From contig CALXDH010000021.1 of assembly GCA_944387015.1 (NCBI GenBank), positions 1 through 43,844 of the forward strand: 43,844 nt of DNA, read 5' to 3'. Shown in pieces: positions 33,029 to 41,312 of the stretch. The notes beneath the pieces are model-generated. The model was given only the letters and a program-made list of their open reading frames with translations. It was not told the origin of the DNA and ran no database searches. The position numbers were made by a program, and so were the translations under genes. The DNA comes from an uncultured Oscillospiraceae bacterium (lineage in GTDB: Bacteria; Bacillota; Clostridia; Oscillospirales; Oscillospiraceae). The first letter of the stretch is position 1. Each line of letters begins with the position of its first letter.

Positions 33029-33167
33029 CGTCAAAATGCAGGCATTTTGACGAGGGAACGGCTTTCTGCGCGCACTCGCTGCGCTCGCACACTGGAAAGC
33101 CGAGCGGTATTTTTGGCGACGTACACGCCGCCGCCAAAAATAAAAAAGAATTGCGGTTTCAAGCCGC
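33029..33167 (+). repeat. Cluster of four hairpins between ygeY and ygeW
   Basis: Successive inverted repeats fill the 202-base spacer. They are a 10-bp stem (33029-33038 with 33043-33052), an 8-bp stem (33059-33066 with 33095-33102) and an 11-bp stem (33108-33118 with 33132-33142). A fourth, 5-bp stem (33152-33156 with 33164-33168) follows. The second encloses a GC-rich near-palindrome. An A-rich stretch (33142-33147) follows the third. This could be a processing or stability element or a repeat family. It contains no gene. Confidence 0.7.
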
Positions 33168-33224
33168 AGCAAACCGGAATTTCTCATACAGCCATATATC
33201 AAATATTATTAAGGAGAGCTGACT

Positions 33225-34415
33225 ATGTCCAAGACGATTGAGCTGGCAAAGCATCTGGAAAAGCTGCACATCAACAATATGTACAAGTCCGACTTCTACT
33301 GGACTTGGGACAAGACCGACGAGGAGCTGGACGCCATCTTCACCGTGGCCGACGCCCTGCGGGACCTGCGGGAGCGCAACAAGTCCACCCGGGTGTTTGA
33401 CTCCGGTCTGGGCATCTCCATCTTCCGGGACAACTCCACCCGTACCCGCTTCTCCTTTGCCTCCGCCTGCAACCTGCTGGGCCTGAACGTCCAGGACCTG
33501 GATGAGAAGAAGAGCCAGATCGCCCACGGCGAGACTGTCCGTGAGACCGCCAACATGGTCTCCTTCATGGCCGACGTCATCGGCATCCGGGACGATATGT
33601 TCATCGGCGAGGGCCACAAGTATCAGAAGACCTTCATGGACGCCGTGTCCGAGGGCTACCGGGACGGTATCCTGGAGCAGCGTCCCACCCTGGTGAACCT
33701 GCAGTGTGATGTGGACCACCCCACTCAGTGCATGGCCGACATGCTGCACATCATCCACCACTTCGGCGGCGTGGAGAACCTCAAGGGCAAGAAGATCGCC
33801 ATGACCTGGGCCTATTCTCCCTCCTACGGCAAGCCCCTGTCCGTTCCCCAGGGCGTCATCGGCCTGATGACCCGTTTCGGCATGGACGTGGTGCTGGCCC
33901 ATCCCGAGGGCTATGACGTGATGCCCGAGGTGGAGGAGATCGCCAAGAAGAACGCCGCTGCCACCGGCGGCACCTACAAGAAGGTCGCCACCATGGAAGA
34001 GGCCTTCGACGGCGCCGACATCGTCTATCCCAAGTCCTGGGCTCCCTTCGCCGCCATGGAGCAGCGCACGAAGCTGTATCAGGCTGGCGACCAGGCCGGC
34101 ATCGACGCCCTGGAAAAGCAGCTCCTGGCTCAGAACGCCCAGTTCAAGAACTGGACCTGCTCTGAGGAGATGATGAAGCGCACCAAGAACGGCAGCGCTC
34201 TGTACATGCACTGCCTGCCCGCCGACATCACGGGCCTCTCCTGCAAGGAGGGCGAGGTGGACAACTCCGTGTTCGACCGTTATATCGAGCCTCTGTACAA
34301 GGAAGCCAGCTACAAGCCCTATGTCATCGCCGCCATGATCATGATGGCCAAGGTGAAGGACCCCGTGTCCGCCCTGATGGCGATGGACGCCGGCAGCAAG
34401 CGCAAGCTGTTCTGA
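33225..34415 (+). CDS. ygeW: Knotted carbamoyltransferase YgeW
   Basis: A 396-residue carbamoyltransferase, the same length as E. coli YgeW. The carbamoyl-phosphate site is the STRTR motif (residues 71-75), and HCLPAD holds the second-substrate loop. The long internal regions typical of the knotted YgeW subgroup are present. In the purine-linked clusters it is thought to work in the phosphorolytic direction, releasing carbamoyl phosphate from a ureido compound. The true substrate is not established by the sequence. AAGGAGAG precedes the ATG. arcC downstream would use the carbamoyl phosphate. Confidence 0.95.
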   Translation: MSKTIELAKHLEKLHINNMYKSDFYWTWDKTDEELDAIFTVADALRDLRERNKSTRVFDSGLGISIFRDNSTRTRFSFASACNLLGLNVQDLDEKKSQIAHGETVRETANMVSFMADVIGIRDDMFIGEGHKYQKTFMDAVSEGYRDGILEQRPTLVNLQCDVDHPTQCMADMLHIIHHFGGVENLKGKKIAMTWAYSPSYGKPLSVPQGVIGLMTRFGMDVVLAHPEGYDVMPEVEEIAKKNAAATGGTYKKVATMEEAFDGADIVYPKSWAPFAAMEQRTKLYQAGDQAGIDALEKQLLAQNAQFKNWTCSEEMMKRTKNGSALYMHCLPADITGLSCKEGEVDNSVFDRYIEPLYKEASYKPYVIAAMIMMAKVKDPVSALMAMDAGSKRKLF

Positions 34416-34467
34416 GAGAATTGACCAAGACGCGCCGTTTGACGGACGTGTCTGAAAGGAAATGTAC

Positions 34468-34505
34468 ATTTTGGCGGGAATGTGGCTCCATGTTCCCGCC
34501 AAAAT
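34468..34505 (+). repeat. Hairpin between ygeW and arcC
   Basis: A 13-bp perfect stem (34468-34480 with 34493-34505) with a 12-base loop sits in the 159-base spacer. It is not followed by a T-run. Its TTTTGGCG arm resembles the third hairpin of the ygeY-ygeW spacer. Confidence 0.6.
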
Positions 34506-34574
34506 CTTTCCTGCCGGGTATCGGCCGCCAGCCGCGGCGCCCACATATCAAATTTTAGACGAGGTGTCACCACT

Positions 34575-35510
34575 ATGGGTAAACGCATTGTCATCGCACT
34601 GGGCGGCAACGCCCTGGGCAAGAATCTGCCGGAGCAGATGGCCGCCGTGAAGCATACCGCCCGTGCCATCGTGGATCTGATTGAAGAGGGCCATCAGGTG
34701 GTGGTGGCCCACGGAAACGGCCCTCAGGTCGGTATGATCAACACCGCCATGACCACCCTTTCCCGGGAAGATCCCACCCACCCCATGGCCCCCATGTCTG
34801 TGTGCACGGCCATGAGCCAGGGCTACATCGGCTACGACCTGCAAAACTCTCTGCGGGAGGAACTGCTGGACCGCGGCATCCACAAAGCAGTGGCCACCAT
34901 CCTGACCCAGGTAGAGGTGGACCCGGATGACCCGGCCTTCCAGCATCCCACCAAGCCCATCGGCACCTTCATGACCGAGGCGGAGGCGGAGGAAATGCGC
35001 CGCCGCGGCAATGCCGTGATGGAGGACGCCGGCCGCGGCTGGCGCCGGTGTGTAGCGTCTCCCCTGCCCAAGTCCATCATTGAGATCGACACCATCCGGG
35101 CCCTGGTGGACGCCGGACAGGTCGCCGTGGCCTGCGGCGGCGGCGGTATCCCTGTCTACAAGACGGAGGGCCACCACCTCAAGGGCGCCGGTGCCGTCAT
35201 CGACAAGGACTTTGCCTCAGAGCTTCTGGCGGAGGAGCTGGATGCGGACGCTCTCATCATCCTCACCGCTGTGGAAAAGGTTGCCGTCAATTTCGGCAAG
35301 CCCGATCAGCAGTGGCTGGACCATCTGACCCCGGAGGAAGCCCGCAAGTACGAGGCAGAGGGGCAATTCGCCCCCGGCTCCATGCTGCCCAAGGTCCAGG
35401 CCGCGGTAAAGTTCGCCGAGTCCAAGCCCGGCCGCACCGCTCTCATCACGCTGCTGGAAAAGGCCAAGGACGGCATCGCCGGCCGCACCGGTACCGCCGT
35501 CTCCCAGTGA
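34575..35510 (+). CDS. arcC: Carbamate kinase
   Basis: Transfers the phosphate of carbamoyl phosphate to ADP, giving ATP, ammonia and CO2. The 311-residue product has the family N-terminus RIVIALGGNALG, the AHGNGPQVG loop, CGGGGIPV and the DKDFASELLAEEL segment. The ATG at 34575 has GAGGTG eight bases upstream and begins the family sequence. The 31 extra upstream codons in frame are not family-like. It completes a ureido-to-ATP route with ygeW and ygeY. A clear terminator ends this unit before the transport genes. Confidence 0.95.
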   Translation: MGKRIVIALGGNALGKNLPEQMAAVKHTARAIVDLIEEGHQVVVAHGNGPQVGMINTAMTTLSREDPTHPMAPMSVCTAMSQGYIGYDLQNSLREELLDRGIHKAVATILTQVEVDPDDPAFQHPTKPIGTFMTEAEAEEMRRRGNAVMEDAGRGWRRCVASPLPKSIIEIDTIRALVDAGQVAVACGGGGIPVYKTEGHHLKGAGAVIDKDFASELLAEELDADALIILTAVEKVAVNFGKPDQQWLDHLTPEEARKYEAEGQFAPGSMLPKVQAAVKFAESKPGRTALITLLEKAKDGIAGRTGTAVSQ

Positions 35511-35554
35511 ATCCTCTGCCATTCTCTGGAAAGGTCGACCTGTTTATCCTATCC

Positions 35555-35584
35555 AACGCGCCCCACAGTGTGGGGCGCGTTTTT
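35555..35584 (+). terminator. arcC terminator
   Basis: An 11-bp GC-rich stem (35555-35565 with 35571-35581) runs into a TTTTT tract at 35580-35584. Confidence 0.88.
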
Positions 35585-35680
35585 GTGATCTTTTTTATCT
35601 TTTCGGTAATTTTGCTCAAATATTTGGTCATACCTTTCAAATTATCCGTCTATTTTGCAACAGAAAATATGAAAATCCTG

Positions 35681-35709
35681 TTGAATTTTCCTGGATAACC
35701 TTGTATGAT
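35681..35709 (+). promoter_or_regulatory. Promoter of the BMP transporter genes
   Basis: TTGAAT (35681-35686), a 17-base spacer and TATGAT (35704-35709), in an AT-rich intergenic region. Confidence 0.7.
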
Positions 35710-35721
35710 GACAGTAGGCAA

Positions 35722-35743
35722 GGTCATCTCTCCCCAGATGACC
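35722..35743. promoter_or_regulatory. Inverted repeat just after the BMP promoter start point
   Basis: Two 8-base arms (35722-35729 and 35736-35743) read GGTCATCT and AGATGACC around a 6-base spacer, about 12 bases past the -10. The position suits a repressor operator or a 5' mRNA hairpin. Confidence 0.45.
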
Positions 35744-35778
35744 GACTACTATTTTTGGAGTGAGAAGGAGGATACTTT

Positions 35779-37056
35779 ATGAAAAAGAAGTTTCTTGCGA
35801 TGCTCCTCGCCCTGACCATGGCTCTGAGCCTGGCGGCCTGCGGCGGGGACAGCGGTACGGAGGAGCCCTCCGGCAGTGAGGATGCCGGCATCTCCGCGGA
35901 AACCGTGAAGATCGGCCTCATCTGCGTCCACGATCAGAACTCCGGTTACGACGTGGCCCACATCGACGGCCTGACCGCCGCCTGTGAGGAGCTGGGCATC
36001 GATCCCAGCCAGATCGTCTTTAAGTACAACGTTGCTGAAGACCAGAACTGCTATGACGCCGCCGTGGATCTGGCGGAGCAGGGCTGCAACATCATCTTCT
36101 CCGATTCCTACGGTCATCAGTCCTTCATGCAGGATGCGGCCACGGATTATCCCGACGTGACCTTTGTTTCCTGCACCGGCGACCTGGCTGCCGGTTCCGG
36201 CCTCGATAACTACAAGAACATCTTCCCCCACACCTATGAGTCCCGCTACGTCTCCGGTGTGGTGGCCGGCATGAAGCTCAAGGAGCTGATGGACGCCGGT
36301 ACCGTCACCGATCCCAAGATCGGCTACGTGGGCGCTTATCCCTACGCTGAGGTGGTCTGCGGCTACACCGCCTTCCTCCTGGGCATCCAGTCCATCGTCC
36401 CCGAGGCGTACATGGAAGTTCAGTACACCAGCTCCTGGTATGATCTGACCGCCGAGGGCGAGGCTGCCAACCAGCTGATGGCCGACGGCTGCGTCATTAT
36501 CGGCCAGCACGCCGACTCCACCGGTGCTCCCTCCGCCGTCCAGGCCAAGAAGGACGCCGGCGAAGTGGTCTACTCCGTGGGCTACAACATCGACATGCTG
36601 GAGGCCGCTCCCACTGCTGCTCTGACCTCTTCTCAGAACAACTGGTCCGTTCTGTACCGTGACACCCTGGAGAAGTTCCTGGCCGGCGAGGAGATCCCCG
36701 CAGATTACTCCGTCGGCATCACCGAGGACGCTGTTATGATCTCTACGCTGGGCCCTGAGTGCGCCGAGGGCACCCAGGAGGCTGTGGACGCCGCTTGGGC
36801 CGGCATCAAGGACGGCAGCCTGCAGGTCTTCGACACCTCCAAGTTCACCTGCCAGCCCTCCACCGACGGCACCTATCAGGTGGACGCGGACGGTCACGTG
36901 ACCTCCTGCTATGCCTTCGATCTGGACGGTGACTTCGTCAACGACGAGGCCTCCGGCGAAGCCATCGTGGACGGCGCCTTCCAGGAGTCTGTCCTGCGCT
37001 CCGCTCCTTACTTCGCTCTGCGCATCGACGGCATCACCGAACTGAACAACAACTGA
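35779..37056 (+). CDS. BMP-family substrate-binding lipoprotein
   Basis: The 425-residue extracellular binding protein of an ABC importer of the BMP (basic membrane protein) family, whose characterised members bind nucleosides such as guanosine or adenosine. The signal ends in the lipobox LSLAAC (Cys21), followed by a Gly/Ser/Glu linker. The binding domain starts VKIGLICVHDQNSGYD and contains GYVGAYPYAEVVCGYTAFLLG, typical of the family. The start has AGGAGG. The ATPase and permeases follow after a terminator. Placement beside ygeY-ygeW-arcC suggests it captures a purine, nucleoside or ureido substrate. Confidence 0.93.
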   Translation: MKKKFLAMLLALTMALSLAACGGDSGTEEPSGSEDAGISAETVKIGLICVHDQNSGYDVAHIDGLTAACEELGIDPSQIVFKYNVAEDQNCYDAAVDLAEQGCNIIFSDSYGHQSFMQDAATDYPDVTFVSCTGDLAAGSGLDNYKNIFPHTYESRYVSGVVAGMKLKELMDAGTVTDPKIGYVGAYPYAEVVCGYTAFLLGIQSIVPEAYMEVQYTSSWYDLTAEGEAANQLMADGCVIIGQHADSTGAPSAVQAKKDAGEVVYSVGYNIDMLEAAPTAALTSSQNNWSVLYRDTLEKFLAGEEIPADYSVGITEDAVMISTLGPECAEGTQEAVDAAWAGIKDGSLQVFDTSKFTCQPSTDGTYQVDADGHVTSCYAFDLDGDFVNDEASGEAIVDGAFQESVLRSAPYFALRIDGITELNNN

Positions 37057-37067
37057 CGCTCACTCCG

Positions 37068-37099
37068 AAAAGGGGGCTGCCCTTCGGCAGCCCCTTTTT
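37068..37099 (+). terminator. Terminator between the BMP gene and the ABC ATPase
   Basis: A GC-rich stem with a CTTC loop (37068-37098, one bulged G) and a TTTTT run lies 12 bases after the BMP stop. It would make the binding protein more abundant than the downstream components if some transcripts read through. Confidence 0.75.
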
Positions 37100-37237
37100 C
37101 ACCAGTCGCTCCACATTTCCTCCGCGGCACTCCGGCCGCCGGAGTCTTTTACCTTTTCTTTTCCCTCCGGAGGCCAATCCCGCGGGCACAGTCCACGGCT
37201 GCGGCGCGGAACCGTTTTAAAAGGAAGGAAGATTCGC

Positions 37238-38815
37238 TTGGAACAAACCTATGCCATCCAGATGAAAAACATCACCAAGCGCTTCGGCAAGGTCGTGGCA
37301 AACGACCATGTCTCTCTGGACATCAAGCGCGGTGAGATCCTGTCGCTGCTGGGCGAAAACGGCAGCGGCAAAACCACCCTCATGAACATGCTGGCCGGCA
37401 TCTATTTCCCCGACGAGGGTGAAATTCTGGTAAACGGCCAGAGCGTCACCATCGCCTCCCCCAAAGATGCCTTTGACTGCGGCATCGGCATGATCCATCA
37501 GCACTTCAAGCTGGTGGATGTGTTCACTGCGGCTGAAAATATCGTCCTGGGCCTGGACGGTCAGCAGCGGCTGGACCTGAAAGCCGCCTCCGCCAAGATC
37601 AAGGAGATCTGCGAAAAATACGGCTTTGTCATTGACCCCTCCAAGAAAGTCTATAATATGTCCGTCTCGGAAAAGCAGACGGTGGAGATCGTCAAGGTCC
37701 TCTACCGCGGTGCGGACATTCTGATACTGGACGAGCCCACCGCCGTCCTGACCCCCCAGGAGACGGACCGTCTCTTTGACGTCATGCGCAACATGAAGGC
37801 CGACGGCAAGGCCATGGTCATCATCACCCATAAACTCAACGAGGTGATGGAAGTTTCCGACCGAGTGGCCGTTCTGCGCAAGGGCCAGTACATCGGCGAC
37901 GTGGCCACTTCGGACACGAACCCCCAAAAGCTCACGGACATGATGGTGGGCCACGCCGTCACACTGAACATCGACCGCCCCCTGGTGGAAAACCGCCACC
38001 TGCGCCTGGAGGTGAAGGACCTGACGGTCCTGACGCCGGACGGTGTCAAAGCGCTGGACGGCGTGTCGTTTGAGGCCTTCGGCGGTGAGATCCTGGGTGT
38101 GGCCGGCATCTCCGGCAGCGGCCAGAAGGAGCTGCTGGAATCTATCGCGGGCCTTCGTTCTGCCCAGCCGGGCTCCCATGTGATCTATCATCCCCCCTCT
38201 CCCGACGAGCCCATCGCCGGCACGCATGCGCCGGTGGACCGCAAGGGAGAAGAGCTGCTGGGCAAGACTGTCCGTCAGATCCACAATATCGGCGTCTCCA
38301 TGGCCTTTGTGCCGGAGGACCGTTTGGGCATGGGCCTGGTGGGGTCCATGGGCATGGCGGACAACATGATGCTCAAGACCTATCGCTCCGGCAAGGGCCC
38401 CCTCCTCAACCGCAAGCCCCCCCGGGAGCTGGCAGAAAAGGTGAAGGCAGAGCTGGACGTGCTGACGCCCAGCATCAATACGCCGGTCCGGCGGCTCTCC
38501 GGCGGCAATGTGCAGAAGGTCCTGGTGGGCCGCGAGATCGCCCAGGAGCCCTCTGTGCTGATGACGGCTTACGCCGTCCGGGGCCTGGACATCAACACCT
38601 CCTATACCATCTATAACCTGCTGACGGCGGAAAAGCTCAAAGGTGTGGCCGTCATTTACGTGGGCGAGGATCTGGATGTGCTGCTGGAGCTGTGCGACCG
38701 GATCCTGGTCCTCTGCGGCGGTCAGGTCAGCGGCGTCGTGGACGCCCGCACCACCACCAAGGAAGAAGTGGGTATGCTGATGACCCGGTTCAGGAAGGAG
38801 GCCGCAGAGGCATGA
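37238..38815 (+). CDS. ABC importer ATPase with two nucleotide-binding domains
   Basis: A 525-residue ATPase of the sugar/nucleoside class, two ABC domains in one chain. The first has Walker A GENGSGKTT, a signature-like MSVSEKQTVEI, Walker B ILILDEPTAVLT and ITHKLNE. The second has a degenerate Walker A (GISGSGQKE, usual in this family), LSGGNVQKV and an atypical Walker B, VLMTAYAVRGLD. The first domain is therefore the probable catalytic one. The start is TTG at 37238 with AAGGAAGGAAG upstream. It overlaps the first permease by four bases (ATGA). Confidence 0.93.
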   Translation: MEQTYAIQMKNITKRFGKVVANDHVSLDIKRGEILSLLGENGSGKTTLMNMLAGIYFPDEGEILVNGQSVTIASPKDAFDCGIGMIHQHFKLVDVFTAAENIVLGLDGQQRLDLKAASAKIKEICEKYGFVIDPSKKVYNMSVSEKQTVEIVKVLYRGADILILDEPTAVLTPQETDRLFDVMRNMKADGKAMVIITHKLNEVMEVSDRVAVLRKGQYIGDVATSDTNPQKLTDMMVGHAVTLNIDRPLVENRHLRLEVKDLTVLTPDGVKALDGVSFEAFGGEILGVAGISGSGQKELLESIAGLRSAQPGSHVIYHPPSPDEPIAGTHAPVDRKGEELLGKTVRQIHNIGVSMAFVPEDRLGMGLVGSMGMADNMMLKTYRSGKGPLLNRKPPRELAEKVKAELDVLTPSINTPVRRLSGGNVQKVLVGREIAQEPSVLMTAYAVRGLDINTSYTIYNLLTAEKLKGVAVIYVGEDLDVLLELCDRILVLCGGQVSGVVDARTTTKEEVGMLMTRFRKEAAEA

Positions 38816-39921
38816 CACAGGTAAAACAACACAAGGATCCCCTGCTGCGGATCGCCAAACGGGATGCCATCGGCCGCCCCAAGGCTTACGCCATTCGGCT
38901 CATCGGTGTGCTTTTGTCCCTGCTGGTCAGCGGCGCGTTCATCTTTGCGGTCACAAAGCTCAATCCCATCCAGGTGTACAACGCCATCTTTGACGGTGCC
39001 TTCGGTACCGAGCGCCGTTCCTGGGTCACCATCCGGGACGCCATGATGCTCCTGTGCATTGGCGTGGGCCTGGCTCCCGCTTTTAAGATGAAGTTCTGGA
39101 ACATCGGTGCCGAGGGCCAGATCCTCATCGGCGGCATCGTCACCGCGGGCCTGATGCGGGCCTTCGGCAGCACCCTCCCCACGCCTGTTCTGCTGCTGCT
39201 CATGGCAGTCATGAGCCTGCTGGCCGGCTGCGTCTGGGGCGTCATCCCTGCTACCTTCAAGGCCGTGTGGAACACCAATGAGACCCTCTTTACGCTGATG
39301 ATGAACTATGTGGCCATTCAGCTCACCAGCTACTTCGTGGCACTGTGGGAAAACCCCATCGGCTCCAACACCGTGGGCGTCATCAACCAGCGGACCCGTG
39401 CCGGCTGGTTCCCGGAACTGCTGGGCCAGAGCTACACGCTCAACGTGATTTTGGTGATGGCACTGGCCATCGGTATGTTTTTGTACCTGAAGTACTCCAA
39501 GCAGGGCTATGAGATCTCCGTGGTGGGCGACTCTGAGAACACCGCCCGCTATGCCGGCATCAATGTCAAGAAGGTCACCATCCGCACCATGGCCATCTCC
39601 GGTGCCATCTGCGGCATGGCAGGCTTCATCGAGGTGGCTGGCGTCAGCCACACCATCTCCACCTCTACCGCCGGCGGCCGGGGCTTTACCGCTATCATCG
39701 TAGCCTGGCTGGCCCAGTTCAACACGTTCGTGATGATCCTCATCTCCTTCCTGCTGGTGTTCTTGCAGAAGGGCGCCACCCAGATCGCCTCCCAGTTCAA
39801 TCTCAATGACTACGCCTCCAACATCATCACCGGCATCATTTTGTTCTTCATCCTGGGCAGTGAGTTTTTCATCAACTACCGTGTGATCGTGCGCGGCGGA
39901 AAGGAGGGCTCTGCCAAATGA
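38812..39921 (+). CDS. ABC importer permease 1 (BMP/nucleoside type)
   Basis: A 369-residue integral membrane permease of the branched-chain amino-acid/nucleoside importer fold, with about nine to ten helices (LIGVLLSLLVSGAFIFAV and later VILVMALAIGMFLYLKY). The coupling segment GINVKKVTIRTMAISGAICG and the upstream FKMKFWNIGAEGQILIGGI are family hallmarks. The ATG at 38812 overlaps the ATPase stop. It overlaps the second permease in the same way, so the three subunits are translationally coupled. Confidence 0.93.
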   Translation: MTQVKQHKDPLLRIAKRDAIGRPKAYAIRLIGVLLSLLVSGAFIFAVTKLNPIQVYNAIFDGAFGTERRSWVTIRDAMMLLCIGVGLAPAFKMKFWNIGAEGQILIGGIVTAGLMRAFGSTLPTPVLLLLMAVMSLLAGCVWGVIPATFKAVWNTNETLFTLMMNYVAIQLTSYFVALWENPIGSNTVGVINQRTRAGWFPELLGQSYTLNVILVMALAIGMFLYLKYSKQGYEISVVGDSENTARYAGINVKKVTIRTMAISGAICGMAGFIEVAGVSHTISTSTAGGRGFTAIIVAWLAQFNTFVMILISFLLVFLQKGATQIASQFNLNDYASNIITGIILFFILGSEFFINYRVIVRGGKEGSAK

Positions 39922-40904
39922 ACAATCAGATCATCCAGCTGATCCAGTCCGCCATCCAGTTCGGCACCGTCATCATGTTCGGCGCCATCGGTGAGATCTT
40001 GACGGAGAAATCCGGCAATCTGAACCTGGGTGTCCCCGGCATCATGTATCTGGGCGGCATCGCGGGCCTGGCGGCGTCCTTCCTCTACGAGTTCAACAAC
40101 CCGGACCCCAGCAAGCTGGTGTGTCTGCTGCTGAGTTTTCTTGCCGCCTTCCTGGCGGCAGCGCTGGGCGGACTGCTGTACAGCTTCCTCACCATCACCC
40201 TCCGGGCAAACCAGAACGTCACCGGTCTGACGCTGACCATCTTCGGCGGCGGCGTGGCCAACTTCTTCGGCGGCACCCTCAACACTATGGCCGGCGGCGT
40301 GGGCCAGATCTCCGTGGCCACCACCAGCAGCGTATACCGGGCCAACATCCCTGGGCTCTCCACCATGGGTGTTCCGGGTCGGCTGCTGTTCAGCTACGGC
40401 TTTATGGTGTATCTGTCCATCGTGGTGGCCATCGTGATGGCCTGGTTCCTGAACCGGACCCGCCGGGGATTGAACCTCCGGGCCGTGGGTGAGAATCCCG
40501 CCACCGCCGACGCGGCCGGCATCAACGTCACCCGTTACAAGTACGTGGCCACCTGTGTGGGCGCCGGCATCTCGGGCCTTGGCGGTCTGTACTACACCAT
40601 GGACTACATCAAGGGTACCTGGGCCAACGACGGCACCATCGAGTCCCTGGGCTGGCTGGCTGTAGCGCTGGTCATTTTCGCCACCTGGCGCAGCCTCAAC
40701 GCTGTCTGGGGCTCCTATCTCTTCGGTCTTTTGTTCTGGGTGTACCTCATCATCCCGGGCCTCGGCCGGCGGGACATCGCTCTTTTCAACATGCTGCCGT
40801 ATCTTGTGACCATTGCGGTGCTGATCTTCGTCTCCCTGCGGAACAAGAAGGAGAATCAGCCTCCCGCAAGCCTGGGCCTGAGCTACTTCCGGGAAGAGCG
40901 CTGA
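39918..40904 (+). CDS. ABC importer permease 2 (BMP/nucleoside type)
   Basis: The second permease, 328 residues, starting by ATGA overlap with the first. It shows the family GAIGEILTEKSGNLNLGVPG start and a helical core, and the cytoplasmic coupling loop GINVTRYKYVATCVGAGISG. It completes the importer of BMP lipoprotein, ATPase and two permeases. A strong terminator follows. The genes after it are unrelated and face the other way, so this is the right-hand end of the catabolic and uptake block. Confidence 0.93.
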   Translation: MNNQIIQLIQSAIQFGTVIMFGAIGEILTEKSGNLNLGVPGIMYLGGIAGLAASFLYEFNNPDPSKLVCLLLSFLAAFLAAALGGLLYSFLTITLRANQNVTGLTLTIFGGGVANFFGGTLNTMAGGVGQISVATTSSVYRANIPGLSTMGVPGRLLFSYGFMVYLSIVVAIVMAWFLNRTRRGLNLRAVGENPATADAAGINVTRYKYVATCVGAGISGLGGLYYTMDYIKGTWANDGTIESLGWLAVALVIFATWRSLNAVWGSYLFGLLFWVYLIIPGLGRRDIALFNMLPYLVTIAVLIFVSLRNKKENQPPASLGLSYFREER

Positions 40905-40938
40905 GTATTCTTACCGCTCTCCGTCCTTCCGGCATATC

Positions 40939-40978
40939 AAAAAGCAGGCATCGCTTACAAAAGCGATGCCTGCTTTTT
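40939..40978. terminator. Terminator after permease 2
   Basis: A perfect 18-bp stem (40939-40956 with 40961-40978) with an ACAA loop and A/T flanks. It lies between the permease and the convergent ftsH remnant. Confidence 0.9.
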
Positions 40979-40984
40979 CAATGC

Positions 40985-41312
40985 TTACCGATTCAAAATC
41001 TCCATAAATTCCTCGCCGGTGATCGTCTCTTTTTCATAGAGATACCGGGCCAGTTCATCCAGCTTTTCCCGGTTTTCCACCAGAATCGCCGCAGCCTTTT
41101 CATGCTGCTTTTTTACCAGTGCCACTACCTGACGGTCGATCTCCGTCTGGGTTTCCATGGAGCAGGTAAGGGAACTGTCGCCGCCCAGGTACTGGTTGCT
41201 GACCGTCTCCATGGCCACCATGTCGAAGTCCTTGCTCATGCCGTAACGGGTGATCATGGACCGGGCCAGTATAGTAGATCAGTGGTTTTCTGGGACGCTT
41301 TACTTCATTCAT
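40985..41312 (-). pseudogene. ftsH: Internally deleted ftsH
   Basis: The minus strand starts with a good ribosome site, an ATG at 41312 and about 15 codons reading MNEVKRPRKPLIYY, matching the start of clostridial FtsH before its first membrane helix. At about 41270 the sequence jumps, in another frame, to the C-terminus of FtsH. That part reads ARSMITRYGMSKDFDMVAMETV, then a helical end EEFMEILNR. All of the membrane, AAA ATPase and zinc-protease core is missing. The fused frame yields only a 70-residue nonsense tail. An intact ftsH probably exists elsewhere, since the protease is normally important, but this copy cannot work. Confidence 0.85.

Noticed and set aside
33059-33102. The GC-rich stem between ygeY and ygeW as an insertion-sequence end or CRISPR repeat
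   Set aside because: There is no direct repeat flanking it, no transposase and no regular spacing of repeats.
31442-33202. A 586-residue frame antisense to ygeY
   Set aside because: It overlaps a conserved enzyme fully and runs through its promoter, so it is a shadow.
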